Assembly (NCBI GenBank): GCA_016713435.1
Contig: JADJPD010000006.1
Location: 62,001 to 126,000 of the forward strand
Direction: 5' to 3'
Length of the DNA stretch: 64,000 nt
Origin: Gemmatimonadota bacterium
GTDB taxonomy: Bacteria > Gemmatimonadota > Gemmatimonadetes > Gemmatimonadales > GWC2-71-9
The notes under the pieces were generated by a model. That model saw only the letters and a program-made list of their open reading frames with translations. It ran no database searches and was not told where the DNA came from. A program made the position numbers and the translations under genes. Positions 51,693-61,333 of this stretch are shown here, in pieces; the first letter of the stretch is position 1; each line of letters starts with the position of its first letter.

Positions 51693-53770
51693 ATGAAGAT
51701 CGACCTTGCCCAGTTCCGTGCCGCCTTCTTCGAGGAGGCGATCGAGCACCAGGCGGCGCTCGAGTCGGGGCTGCTCGCGCTGGAGCGGGAGCCGGCGGAC
51801 CGTGAGGCACTGGACCGGGTGTTCCGCGCGGCGCATTCCATCAAGGGCGGCAGCGGGACCTTCGGGCTGACGGACGTGGCGCGCTTCACCCACGTGCTGG
51901 AGGCGCTGCTGGACCGGCTCCGCGGCGGCCAGCTGCAGGTGACGCCCGCCGTGACGGAGGTGCTGCTCCGGGCCACCGACATGCTGCGCGAGGTGCTGGC
52001 CGCGGCCCGGGCCGGCGCTCCCGCCCCCGAGGGCATGGAGGCGATGATGGCGGCGCTCGCGGAGGCGCAGCAGGCGGGCGCGCCCACGGGGCCGGCAGTC
52101 GCCCCGGCGGCGGGGCCCGTGGCTGGCGACCGCGCAGCCTCCTCATGGCGGGTGAGCCTGGTCCCGCACGTGGACCTCCTGCAGCGCGGGCAGGACCCGC
52201 TCCTGCTGCTCCGGGAACTCGAGGCCCTGGGCACGCTCAGCGAGGTGGTGCCCGACCTGACGGCCCTGCCCGCCCTGGCGCACCTCGACCCGGAACGCTG
52301 CTACCTCGGCTGGTCGCTCCGGCTGACGGGCGAGGTGAGCGAGGCCCAGGTGCGCGAGGTGTTCCAGTTCGTGGAGGACACCTGCGACGTGACGGTGGCG
52401 CCGGTGGCCGCCGCCACCCAGGCCGCCAAGGACGGCCGCGCCGGTGGGCGCCCCGGTGCCGCGAGCCGCCCGCCGAGGTGGAGCGCCGGCAGGCTGATCG
52501 CCGCCAGGGCGACCGCCGCCAGGGCGACCGCCGGCAGGGCAGCGGCGCTGAAACCAGCTCGATCCGCGTGGCCACGGAGAAGGTGGACCAGCTGATCGAC
52601 CTGGTGGGCGAGCTGGTGATCGCGCAGAGCATGGTGGCCAGCGCCGCCGGCGAGCTGGCGCACGGCAGCGCGCCGCGGCTGCTCGAGGCGGTGGCGCTGC
52701 TGGAGCGGAACACCCGGATGCTGCAGGAGCGGGTGATGGCGGTGCGCATGGTGCCGGTGGCGGCGGCCTTCTCGCGCTTCCCGCGCATGGTGCGCGACCT
52801 CGCCACCCGCTTCGGCAAGGACGTGATGCTGGAGACGGCGGGGGAGGACATCGAGCTGGACAAGTCGGTCATCGAGGGGGTCACCGACCCGCTCACCCAT
52901 CTGGTGCGGAACGCGGTGGACCACGGGGTGGAGAACGCCGCGGCGCGGACGGCCGCCGGCAAGCCGGCCCAGGCCGTGATCCGCCTCTCCGCCATGCACG
53001 AGGGCGGCAGCGTGGTCATCGAGGTGGCCGATGACGGCAACGGCCTCGACACCGCGCGCATCCGCGCCAAGGCGCTGGAGCGCGGGCTGCTCAAGGCGGA
53101 AGACGCCCTGCCCGACGAGCAGGTCCACCAGCTGATCTTCGCGGCCGGCTTCTCCACGGCCGACGTGGTGAGCGACGTGTCGGGGCGCGGGGTGGGGCTC
53201 GACGTGGTGCGCCGGAACGTCGAGGCGCTCAACGGCACCGTGGCCATCCTCACCGAGCCCGGCCGGGGCACCCGCTTCCGCATCAAGCTGCCGCTCACCC
53301 TGGCGATCCTCGACGGCCTGACGCTCGGCGTGGGGCAGCAGACCTTCATCCTGCCGCTCCTGTCGATCGTGGAGTCACTCCGCCCCGCGGCCAGCGACGT
53401 CAAGTCAGTGCTCGGCCGGGGCGAGCTCGTGATGGTGCGCGGGGAACCGCTGCCGCTGCTCCGGCTGCACGCACTCTTTGGCATTACCGATGGCGAGAGC
53501 GACCCGACGCGGGCGCTGGTGGTCATCATGGACCACGACGGCGTACGGCTCGGGCTCCTGGTGGACCAGCTGCTGGGGCAGTCGCAGGTGGTGATCAAGA
53601 ACCTCGAGGCGAACTACCGCAAGGTGGACGGCGTCATGGGCGCCACCATCCTCGGGGACGGGAACGTCGCGCTCATCCTGGACGCGCAGGGGCTGGCGCG
53701 GCTCGGAGGGCGCGGGGGGGAGGGGCGCGAGCCCCGCATGGTGGAGGAAGCGGCGCTCGCGGCGGTCTGA
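51693..53770 (+). CDS. cheA: Chemotaxis histidine kinase CheA, two +1 frameshifts in the linker
   Basis: Order: Hpt domain (phospho-His in RVFRAAHSIKGGSGTFG, near residue 48), a P2-like domain (about 150-240), linker, dimerisation helices (VATEKVDQLIDLVGELVIAQS), ATP-binding domain (LTHLVRNAVDHGVE, DDGNGLD, GRGVGLDVVRRNVEAL) and a C-terminal CheW-like domain (QTFILPLLSIVESLRP). The frame shifts by one base near 52420-52445 and again near 52465-52475; removing both restores 691 residues. As written, translation from the start ends at 52595 without a kinase domain. The linker holds four DRRQG-like repeats. Confidence 0.9.
52481..52540 (+). repeat. Four 15-base tandem repeats in the cheA linker
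   Basis: Four 15-base units encode ERRQA, DRRQG, DRRQG, DRRQG. They form a basic, flexible stretch between the P2-like domain and the dimerisation helices, right after the frameshift region. Confidence 0.8.
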
Positions 53771-53837
53771 GCCCGGGGCCTAGGCAGTACTCACGGTACG
53801 GCCCCGGCGGGGCCGGAGAGAGAGAGGAGTGGGGCGT

Positions 53838-55556
53838 ATGCAGTGGTTCCGCAACTTCCGGGTCGGGCTCAAGCTGGGGCTCGGGTTCGGCCTGCTGGCG
53901 GTCCTGGCGGTGGCGCTCGGCGTCCAGGGCATCACCGGGCTCAAGAAGATGAACGACGACGTCGTTTCTATGGGCGACAATTCCGAGGGACTCCGGGCCA
54001 TCATGGAGGCCAACCTCCAGGTCCTCCGCCTGTCGCGGGCGGTGCGGAACGCGATCCTCGACGACGATCGCGCCAGCGTGGAGGGCCGGATCGCCACGAT
54101 GAAGACCTACGACCAGGCACTGGCCAAGGCCCTGCAGGACTGGAAGTCGAAGATCGTCCTCCAGGAGACCCACCAGAAGACGGCCGTGCTCGAGCAGTAC
54201 ATCGCGACCCGCCTGCGGCCGGAGCAGGACCGGGTGGTGGCGCTGGCCCTCGAGCAGCGGGACCGCGAGGCCGCCCAGCTGCTCTCGGCGATCCGGAACC
54301 TGGCCGACTCGACCGACGCGATGATCGAGGAGATGCAGGCCGCCAAGATCGAGGTGATGCACCAGCGTGAGGCCCAGGCTGCCGCGACCTTCGCCAGCCT
54401 CCGGCGGTTTGCCATCGGGGAGCTGGTGGTGGCGGTGGTGCTGGCGTTCCTGGTGGCGGGCTTCGTGACGCGGCTCATCACGGGCACCCTGCAGGGCGTG
54501 AGCCGCACCATGGGCCACGCGGCCCAGGGCGACCTCACCGCGCGCGCCGAGGTGACGAGCAAGGACGAGCTGGGCCAGACGGCCGGCACGCTCAACAACT
54601 TCCTCGACACCCTGCACGACAGCATGTCGCAGGTGGCCCAGGCCAGCGCCCAGCTCTCGAGCGCGGCGCAGGAGCTCTCCTCCGGCGCCACCGACATCTC
54701 GTCGGGCGCGCAGGAGCAGGCGAGCTCCCTGGAGGAGACCGCGGCGAGCCTCGAGGAGATGACCTCCACCATCCGGCAGAACGCCGACAACGCGCAGCAG
54801 GCCAACCAGCTGGCGGCCGGCGCCCGGAGCGTGGCGGAGCAGGGCGGGGCGGTGGTGGCCGAGGCGGTGCAGGCCATGAAGGAGATCAACGACAGCTCCA
54901 AGCGGATCGCCGACATCATCACCACCATCGACGAGATCGCCTTCCAGACCAACCTGCTGGCGCTGAACGCGGCCGTGGAAGCGGCGCGCGCCGGTGAGCA
55001 GGGCCGCGGTTTCGCCGTGGTGGCGGGCGAGGTGCGGAACCTGGCGCAGCGCTCGGCCACGGCGGCCAAGGAGATCAAGGGGCTGATCCAGGACAGCGTG
55101 CAGAAGGTGGAGAACGGCAGCGACCTGGTGAACCAGTCGGGGCAGACGCTCACCGAGATCGTCACCAGCGTGAAGCGGGTGACCGACATCGTGGCCGAGA
55201 TCGCGGCGGCGAGCCGGGAGCAGGCCGCGGGCGTGGAGCAGGTGAACAAGGCGGTGACGCAGATGGATCAGGTCACCCAGCGGAACGCGGCGCAGACCGA
55301 GGAGCTGACGGCCACCGCCGAGTCGCTGGCGAGCCAGGGCGAGCAGCTGCAGGCGCTGGTCGGGAAGTTCAAGCTCTCGGCGTCCGCCACGGTGGCGGCC
55401 CCGGTGGCCCACGTGGCCCGGCCGGTGGCGAAGAAGCCGGTGAAGGCGCCGGCGCGGAAGGCGGAGCACAAGGCGCCGCCGCGGGAGCCCGCGCTCGCGC
55501 GGAAGGAAGCCGTCGCGGCCCCGGCGCACGACGACGCCGGCTTCGAGGAATTCTAG
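53838..55556 (+). CDS. Methyl-accepting chemotaxis protein
   Basis: A 572-residue transmembrane receptor. N-terminal membrane helix (VGLKLGLGFGLLAVLAVALGV), a four-helix-bundle periplasmic sensor (about 35-190), a second membrane helix (IGELVVAVVLAFLVAGFV), HAMP (TLQGVSRTMGHAAQGDLTARAEV), then the methyl-accepting helices with hairpin tip IDEIAFQTNLLALNAAVEAARAGEQGRGFAVVA-type sequence. A Lys/Ala/Pro linker ends in GFEEF, resembling C-terminal CheR/CheD-docking pentapeptides. ATG 53838 is chosen over GTG 53829 because AGGAG lies 8 bases before it. Confidence 0.94.
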   Translation: MQWFRNFRVGLKLGLGFGLLAVLAVALGVQGITGLKKMNDDVVSMGDNSEGLRAIMEANLQVLRLSRAVRNAILDDDRASVEGRIATMKTYDQALAKALQDWKSKIVLQETHQKTAVLEQYIATRLRPEQDRVVALALEQRDREAAQLLSAIRNLADSTDAMIEEMQAAKIEVMHQREAQAAATFASLRRFAIGELVVAVVLAFLVAGFVTRLITGTLQGVSRTMGHAAQGDLTARAEVTSKDELGQTAGTLNNFLDTLHDSMSQVAQASAQLSSAAQELSSGATDISSGAQEQASSLEETAASLEEMTSTIRQNADNAQQANQLAAGARSVAEQGGAVVAEAVQAMKEINDSSKRIADIITTIDEIAFQTNLLALNAAVEAARAGEQGRGFAVVAGEVRNLAQRSATAAKEIKGLIQDSVQKVENGSDLVNQSGQTLTEIVTSVKRVTDIVAEIAAASREQAAGVEQVNKAVTQMDQVTQRNAAQTEELTATAESLASQGEQLQALVGKFKLSASATVAAPVAHVARPVAKKPVKAPARKAEHKAPPREPALARKEAVAAPAHDDAGFEEF

Positions 55557-55570
55557 GCGAGGCGACGACC

Positions 55571-56065
55571 ATGTCCTCGACCCTGACGGCCGGCGACGCC
55601 GGCACGACCTCCGCCCAGCACCAGTACCTGACGTTCCTGCTGGCGTCGGAAGAATATGGCCTGGAGATCCTCAAGGTGCAGGAGATCCGCGGCTACACGG
55701 CGGTGACCCCCATCCCCCACGCCCCGCCGCACATCAAGGGCGTGATGAACCTGCGCGGCGCGGTGGTGCCGGTGGTGGACCTGCGCGCGCGCTTCGGGAT
55801 GCCGGCCACCGAGTACGGCAAGTTCACGGTGATCATCGTGGTGCGGCTCGGTGACCGGGTGGCCGGGCTGGTGGTGGACGCGGTGTCGGACGTGCTGCAG
55901 GTGGCGGCGTCCGAGATCGAGGCCCCGCCGGACCTCGGCGTGGGCGTCGATACGCACTACATGACCGGCCTCGCCAAGGTGGGCGACCGGCTGGTGCTGC
56001 TCCTCGACATCCTCGAGGTGATCGGCGCAGAGGCCGGCACCCTGGAGGCCGTCGCCGCCGCATGA
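55571..56065 (+). CDS. cheW: CheW coupling protein
   Basis: A 164-residue adaptor joining receptors to CheA. The CheW fold is clear: YLTFLLASEEYGLEILKVQEI, IKGVMNLRGAVVPVVDLRARFGM, and RVAGLVVDAVSDVLQV. Next to its receptor gene and overlapping the cheR-cheD gene by ATGA. Confidence 0.95.
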   Translation: MSSTLTAGDAGTTSAQHQYLTFLLASEEYGLEILKVQEIRGYTAVTPIPHAPPHIKGVMNLRGAVVPVVDLRARFGMPATEYGKFTVIIVVRLGDRVAGLVVDAVSDVLQVAASEIEAPPDLGVGVDTHYMTGLAKVGDRLVLLLDILEVIGAEAGTLEAVAAA

Positions 56066-57582
56066 CCGCCCCGACGCTGCCGGTCCTGAGCGGCACGGAG
56101 CTCCGCGGCTTCCAGGCCATCCTGGAAGCGGAGGCGGGGATCCACCTGAGCGACAGCAAGCGCTCGCTGGTGGCGTCCCGCCTCGCGCGGCGGCTCCGGC
56201 ACTTCGGGTTCGACAGCTACGGGGAGTACCTGGAGCACCTCCAGCGCCACGACCCGGATGGCGTGGAGCGGCAGGTCATGATCGAATGCATGACCACCAA
56301 CAAGACCGACTTCTTCCGGGAACCGCATCACTTCACCTTCCTCGGGGAGGTGGCGGCGCCGCTGTGGCGTGCCGGGCGCCGGCTGCCGCGCGTCTGGTGT
56401 TCAGCCGCGTCCACCGGCGAGGAGCCCTACACGCTCGCGATGACGCTCCGCTCGGCGTTTCCGGAGGCGCGCTGGAGCGCGCCGCCGGTGCTGGCCTCGG
56501 ACATCGACCGCCAGGTGCTGGAGACCGGGGCGCGGGCCACCTACCCGCTGGAGCGGCTGCAGCACCTGCCGGGGCACCAGTGGCGGCCCCACGTCCTGCG
56601 GGGCACCGGGGCGCAGGCGGGGCTGGTGCGGATGCGGCCGGAGCTCCGCCGCATGGTGGAGTTCACCCGCATCAACCTGAAGGACCCGCTGTGGCCCCTC
56701 CACGGCACCTTCGACGCGATCTTCTGCCGCAACGTGCTCATCTACTTCTCGCGCGAGTTGCAGGCGGAGCTGCTGGAGCGCTTCGCCGAGCGGCTCGAGC
56801 CGGGCGGCTTCCTGTTCCTGGGGCACAGCGAAGGGCTGCATGGCCTCACCGGCCGGTTCGAGGCGGTGGGGCAGACCGTCTACCAGCTGGCGGGTGGGTC
56901 GCCCGGTCCGCTCGCGCGTGCCCACCGGCCGGCGCGCCGGGGGACGGCGCACGCCGGCGCACCGGCGCCACGCATCCCGGGGCGCACGGCGGCGCCGGGG
57001 ACGGCGCCCGCGGCGCCACCGGCTGCGGCGGATCCGTCACGGCGCACCGTGACTGCCGGCGAAGTGGAAGCGAGCGCCCAGCCGATGGTGCTCACCACCA
57101 TCCTGGGGTCGTGCGTGGCCGTGTGCCTCTACGACCCGGTGACGCTGATCGGTGGCATGAACCACTTCATGTTGCCCGACACCGAGCGCGAGGGCGGGCT
57201 GCCGAGCCGCTACGGCGTGCAGGCCATGGAGCTCCTGATCAACAAGGTGATGGGCCTCGGTGGTGAGCGGCGCCGGCTGGAGGCCAAGGCGTTCGGCGGG
57301 GCCAACGTGCTGTCGGCCTTCGCGGGCGAGCGATCGGTGGCGGACGCCAACGTCGCGTTCATCCGGAAGTTCCTGGCCACCGAGGGCATCCCGCTCGTGG
57401 CCGAGCGGCTGGGCGGGACCGAGCCGCTGGAGGTGCGGTTCCATACGGCCACGGGGCGCGCGCAGGTGCGTACCCTGGAGGAGAGCCGCCGCCGCCGGAT
57501 CGCGCAGGCGGAAGTCCGGTACCAGCGGCGGATGGCGGAGCCGCCACCGACGGCGGATGTCACGTTGTTCAGCGATCCATGA
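56062..57582 (+). CDS. cheR: CheR-CheD fusion: receptor methyltransferase plus glutamine deamidase
   Basis: A single 506-residue open frame. Residues 1-275 are CheR: N-terminal helices (FQAILEAEAGIHLSDSKRSL), TTNKTDFFREPHHF, the S-adenosylmethionine site WCSAASTGEEPYTLAM, and FDAIFCRNVLIYFS. A Pro/Ala-rich linker (about 280-325) joins CheD: TVTAGEVEASAQPMVLTTILGSC with catalytic Cys351, and GGMNHFMLP with His368. Both catalytic sets look intact, so one protein would methylate and deamidate receptors. No frameshift is needed, so the fusion is real in this sequence. Confidence 0.9.
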   Translation: MTAPTLPVLSGTELRGFQAILEAEAGIHLSDSKRSLVASRLARRLRHFGFDSYGEYLEHLQRHDPDGVERQVMIECMTTNKTDFFREPHHFTFLGEVAAPLWRAGRRLPRVWCSAASTGEEPYTLAMTLRSAFPEARWSAPPVLASDIDRQVLETGARATYPLERLQHLPGHQWRPHVLRGTGAQAGLVRMRPELRRMVEFTRINLKDPLWPLHGTFDAIFCRNVLIYFSRELQAELLERFAERLEPGGFLFLGHSEGLHGLTGRFEAVGQTVYQLAGGSPGPLARAHRPARRGTAHAGAPAPRIPGRTAAPGTAPAAPPAAADPSRRTVTAGEVEASAQPMVLTTILGSCVAVCLYDPVTLIGGMNHFMLPDTEREGGLPSRYGVQAMELLINKVMGLGGERRRLEAKAFGGANVLSAFAGERSVADANVAFIRKFLATEGIPLVAERLGGTEPLEVRFHTATGRAQVRTLEESRRRRIAQAEVRYQRRMAEPPPTADVTLFSDP

Positions 57583-58592
57583 CCTGGCTGCGACGACTCA
57601 TGGGGGAACGGGCGGTGGCACACACCAGCAGCGAGGAGGCGCCGGGCCTCCAGGCGGACGCCGGGAGAACCAGGCGCTCGTGGCGCAGGAGTTCGCCGAG
57701 CTCCGGCCAGGACCTCGGCCACCTGCGCACCATTTTCGGCGACGCCCTGCAGAAGGCGAGCGCCTCGTTCAGCGAGCTCCGCCAGCAGACCCTGGCGCAG
57801 GAGACACTGATCCGGGCCATGGTCGGGGCCCTTCAGGGCGGCCACGGGCAGGCCGACTTCGCGGAGTTCTCCCGGGAGACCCGCGCGCTGCTGGAGCACT
57901 TCGCGGCCCGCACCCAGCTGACCAGCGCGTCGTCACACGGCGTGGCCGTGCAGCTGGCGCAGGTGGCGGGGCAGCTGGACGAGATTGCCCGCCTGACGGT
58001 GGGCGTGCGCGAGATCGCGGACCAGACCCGTTTCCTGGCGCTGAATGCCACCCTCGAGGCGGCACGCGCGGGCGAGCAGGGGAAGGGGTTCGCGGTGGTG
58101 GCCAAGGAGGTGAAGGCCCTGGCCCACGACGCCGGCGGCTTCAGCGACCGGATCGAGGAACAGGTGGCGGCGGGTCGGCGGGAGATGCAGCAGTGCCGCC
58201 AGCAAGCGGAGGCCCTCGCCCGCACCGACCAGTCCGAGGCGCAGGCGTCCCAGGACCGGCTCCAGCGCATGCTGGCGGAGCTGGACGAGGTCAATCGTCA
58301 GGTGCGTAGCCAGCTCGAGCGGGCCGCCACCGTGGCCACCAGCATCGATCGCGGGGTGGCCGCCAGCGTGACGGCGCTCCAGTTCGAGGACATCGTGGTG
58401 CAGCTCACCCAGCAGGTGGAGCGGCGGCTCGGCGCCCTGGAGCCGTTCCTCGGCGAGCTCGCCGAGGCGGACGGGAGCACGGTCGAGGCGGCCCGCGACC
58501 GGCTGGCGCGCCATGGCGCGGGGCTCGCCGGCGCGGGCCGGCGGCATGTGGAGCAGCAGTCGATGGACGCGGGCACCGTGGAGCTCTTCTAG
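57579..58592 (+). CDS. Cytosolic methyl-accepting-domain protein with CheZ-like tail
   Basis: A 337-residue protein without membrane helices. The centre is an MCP signalling hairpin (REIADQTRFLALNATLEAARAG, GKGFAVVAKEVKALA), and the C-terminal part has SVTALQFEDIVVQLTQQVE, a motif also seen at the active helix of CheZ-type phosphatases. It begins with ATGA overlap to cheR-cheD. Residues about 28-45 (57660-57712) look out of frame: another frame encodes a natural-looking RRENQALVAQEFAEL there, implying one lost and one gained base. Role as soluble receptor or phosphatase-like regulator is uncertain. Confidence 0.78.
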   Translation: MTWLRRLMGERAVAHTSSEEAPGLQADAGRTRRSWRRSSPSSGQDLGHLRTIFGDALQKASASFSELRQQTLAQETLIRAMVGALQGGHGQADFAEFSRETRALLEHFAARTQLTSASSHGVAVQLAQVAGQLDEIARLTVGVREIADQTRFLALNATLEAARAGEQGKGFAVVAKEVKALAHDAGGFSDRIEEQVAAGRREMQQCRQQAEALARTDQSEAQASQDRLQRMLAELDEVNRQVRSQLERAATVATSIDRGVAASVTALQFEDIVVQLTQQVERRLGALEPFLGELAEADGSTVEAARDRLARHGAGLAGAGRRHVEQQSMDAGTVELF

Positions 58593-58600
58593 GAGGCGGC

Positions 58601-59656
58601 ATGCCCGGCAAGGCGCGGGTGCTCATCGTGGACGACTCGGCGCTGATCCGCCAGCTCCTCACCGACATCCTGTCGCGGTCCCCGCGGCTCGAGGTGGTGG
58701 GCGCGGCCGCCGATCCGTACGCGGCCTGGGAGAAGGTGCAGCGGCTGCACCCCGACGTGCTCACGCTCGATGTCGAGATGCCCCGGATGGACGGGCTCAC
58801 CTTCCTCGAGAAGCTGATGCGGCTCCGGCCCATGCCGGTGCTCATGGTCTCCTCGCTCACGGAGCGCGGGGCGGAGACGACGCTCCGGGCGCTCGAGCTG
58901 GGCGCCGTGGACTTCGTCACCAAGCCCAAGATCGACGTCCGCGACGGCACCATCGAGCTGGCCGACGAGCTCGTGGCCAAGGTGGAGGCGGCCGCCCTGG
59001 CGCGCGTTCGCGCCCCGAGGCCCGCGCCCGCGCCGGTGAGTGCGCGGCCGCCGGCCGGGCCGCTCCGCTTCGACGCCACCCACAAGGTGATCGCGCTCGG
59101 CGCCTCCACCGGCGGCACGGAGGCGCTCCGCGACGTGCTCACCGCCCTCCCGGCCGACGCCCCCGGCATCGTGGTGGTGCAGCACATGCCCGAGCACTTC
59201 ACCCGCGCCTTCGCCGACCGGCTGGACACGCTGTGCCAGGTGCGCGTCAAGGAAGCCAGCGACGGCGACCGGGTGCTCCCCGGCCACGTCCTGGTTGCGC
59301 CCGGCAACCATCACATGGAAGTGCGGGTGAGCGGCGCCTACTACACCGTGCGGCTGCACCAGGGGCCGCCCGTCAACCGGCACCGGCCCTCGGTGGACGT
59401 GCTCTTCGACTCGTGCGCCCAGGTGCTGGGCCGCAACGCCATCGGCGCCATCCTCACCGGCATGGGGGGCGACGGCGCGCGCGGGCTGCTGCGCATGCGG
59501 GAGGCCGGGGCGCGCACCATCGCACAGGACGAGGCGAGCTGCGTGGTGTACGGGATGCCGCGGGAAGCGGCGCTGCTCGGCGCCGCCATGGAGGTCCTGC
59601 CGCTCGACCGGGTGGCCGCGGCGCTGCTGCGCGCGGCCGGCCAGCGCGCCGCCTGA
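58601..59656 (+). CDS. cheB: Chemotaxis protein-glutamate methylesterase CheB
   Basis: A 351-residue response-regulator methylesterase. Receiver with Asp57 (LTLDVEMPRMDG) and LMVSSLTERG; linker rich in Pro/Ala (140-155); catalytic triad Ser169 (LGASTGGTEAL), His195 (VVQHMPEHF) and Asp291 (TGMGGDGARG). AGGAGG overlaps the preceding stop, four bases before the ATG. Last gene of the operon; convergent with the sensor kinase after 4 bases. Confidence 0.95.
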   Translation: MPGKARVLIVDDSALIRQLLTDILSRSPRLEVVGAAADPYAAWEKVQRLHPDVLTLDVEMPRMDGLTFLEKLMRLRPMPVLMVSSLTERGAETTLRALELGAVDFVTKPKIDVRDGTIELADELVAKVEAAALARVRAPRPAPAPVSARPPAGPLRFDATHKVIALGASTGGTEALRDVLTALPADAPGIVVVQHMPEHFTRAFADRLDTLCQVRVKEASDGDRVLPGHVLVAPGNHHMEVRVSGAYYTVRLHQGPPVNRHRPSVDVLFDSCAQVLGRNAIGAILTGMGGDGARGLLRMREAGARTIAQDEASCVVYGMPREAALLGAAMEVLPLDRVAAALLRAAGQRAA

Positions 59657-59660
59657 GGGC

Positions 59661-61299
59661 CTAGCCCGGGATCGGCTCCGCGGCGCGGCGGCCCTCGAGC
59701 GCGTCGCGCACCGTCTTGAGCAGGTCGCGGGTGTTGAAGGGCTTGGCCAGGAAGGTGACCTCCGGGCCCACCACGCCGCGGTCGATCATCGCATCATCGG
59801 TGTAGCCGGACATGTAGACCACCTTCGCGGTCGGCTGCGACAGCCGGAGCCGGTCCACCAGCTCCGGCCCCGAGAGGTGGGGCATCACCACGTCCGTCAG
59901 GATCAGGTCCACGCGGCCGGCCGCGGCCGCCTGCACCAGGGCGTCCTTCCCATCGGTGGCGGTCACCACGGTGTAGCCGTGGCGGCCCAGCACCTTCTCC
60001 ACCAGCCCGCGGACGTTGGCCTCGTCCTCCACCAGGAGGATGGTCCCGTTGCCCGCGGGGAGCGCGAGCGGCACGGCCAGCGGCGCCAGCGGCGTCGGCT
60101 GCTCGGTGCCGGCCCGCGGCAGGTACACCCGGAACACCGTGCCGCGCCCCACCTCGCTGTACACGGCGATGTAGCCCCCGCTCTGCTTCACGATGCCGTA
60201 CACCGTGGCCAGGCCGAGCCCCGTGCCGCGGCCCTGTTCCTTGGTGGTGAAGAACGGCTCGAAGATGCGGGCCTGGGTCTCCGCGTCCATCCCGGTGCCC
60301 GTGTCGCTCACCGCCAGCATCACGTAGGCCCCGGGCCGGGAGCCGCGATGGAGCCGGGCAAACTCCTCGTCGAGGTCCGCGTTGGCACACTCGATGGCGA
60401 TGCTGCCGCGGCCGGCGATGGCGTCGCGGGCGTTCACCACCAGGTTGAGCAGGATCTGCTCCACCTGCACCGGGTCTGCCAGCGCGTAGCCCAGCCCGGG
60501 CCGGGTCTTCACCCCGAGGACGATCTCCTCGCCGATCAGCCGGCGGAGCATCGCGGCCATGTCCTGCACCACCGCCTGCAGGTCGAGCGCGCGCGGCTGC
60601 ATCACCTGGCGCCGGCTGAACGCCAGCAGCTGGCGGGTGAGCGCGGAGGCGCGCTCGCTGGCGCGGCGCACCTCGAGCAGGTCCTCGCGCACCGCCTCCT
60701 GCTCGGGGAGCGCTTCGAGGGCCAGCGAGGTGTAGTTGCCGATGACGGTGAGCAGGTTGTTGAAGTCGTGCGCGATGCCGCCAGCGAGCCGGCCCACGGC
60801 TTCCATCTTCTGGGCCTGCAGCAGCTGCTCCTGGCTGCGGCGGAGGGCCTCCTCGGCGCCGCGGAGTTCGTGCACGTAGGTCAGGGCGTGGCAGCCGCTG
60901 GCCAGCACCGCGTACGCGATGATCCGCCCACCAATGTCTCCAGCCCCAGCCGCGACAACAGCGACCCGAGCTCCAGGCCGGGGGCCCACCCGAGCAGTGC
61001 CAGGCCACGGTGTTCACCAGCGCCACCAGGGCGCCGAGCACCAGGACGGTCCCGGCGTGCAGCAGCACCAGCTGCGGCGCGGGTCGGCGATGCCAGCGGG
61101 CCGCGAGGCGGTACAGCACCGGGAAGAGCAGGGTCCAGCAATACCAGGGCAACAGGTGGTGGGCCAGGTCGGCCACCTGCCGCCAGGGGCGGTGCAGATG
61201 GAGATGCTCGCTGGCCTCGAGCAGGCCCATGGCCACGCCCAACAGCAGGACCACGAGGAGAAGCCGCCGCGAGGGCAGGGGGGCACGCCGGGACGCCAT
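59661..61299 (-). CDS. Hybrid sensor histidine kinase with C-terminal receiver, two -1 frameshifts
   Basis: ATG 61299 starts a membrane region (RRLLLVVLLLGVAMGLLEAS; LLHAGTVLVLGALVALVNTV) of about 4-5 helices. Two lost bases near 61000 and 60925 move the frame; adding both gives 546 residues. The cytosolic part is intact: phospho-acceptor His in GRLAGGIAHDFNNLLTVIGN, N-box ILLNLVVNARDAI, DTGTGMD, FTTKEQGRGTGLGLATVYGI, then a receiver with Asp in LILTDVVMPHLSG and LAKPF. As written, a shorter frame from 60989 yields a soluble hybrid kinase. Signal unknown. Confidence 0.85.
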
Positions 61300-61333
61300 G
61301 CGCCAGAGTATCGGCAGCGGGGGGCCGCGGCCG

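Noticed and set aside
53771..53837. CCGGGGCC/GGCCCCGG pair between cheA and mcp as a terminator
   Set aside because: The loop is about 20 bases with no T-run and the genes are functionally one unit.
61014..61333. C-terminal extension of the SCP2-like protein into the kinase gene
   Set aside because: Trp/Cys/Pro-rich shadow of the kinase membrane region; explained by one extra G near 61337.
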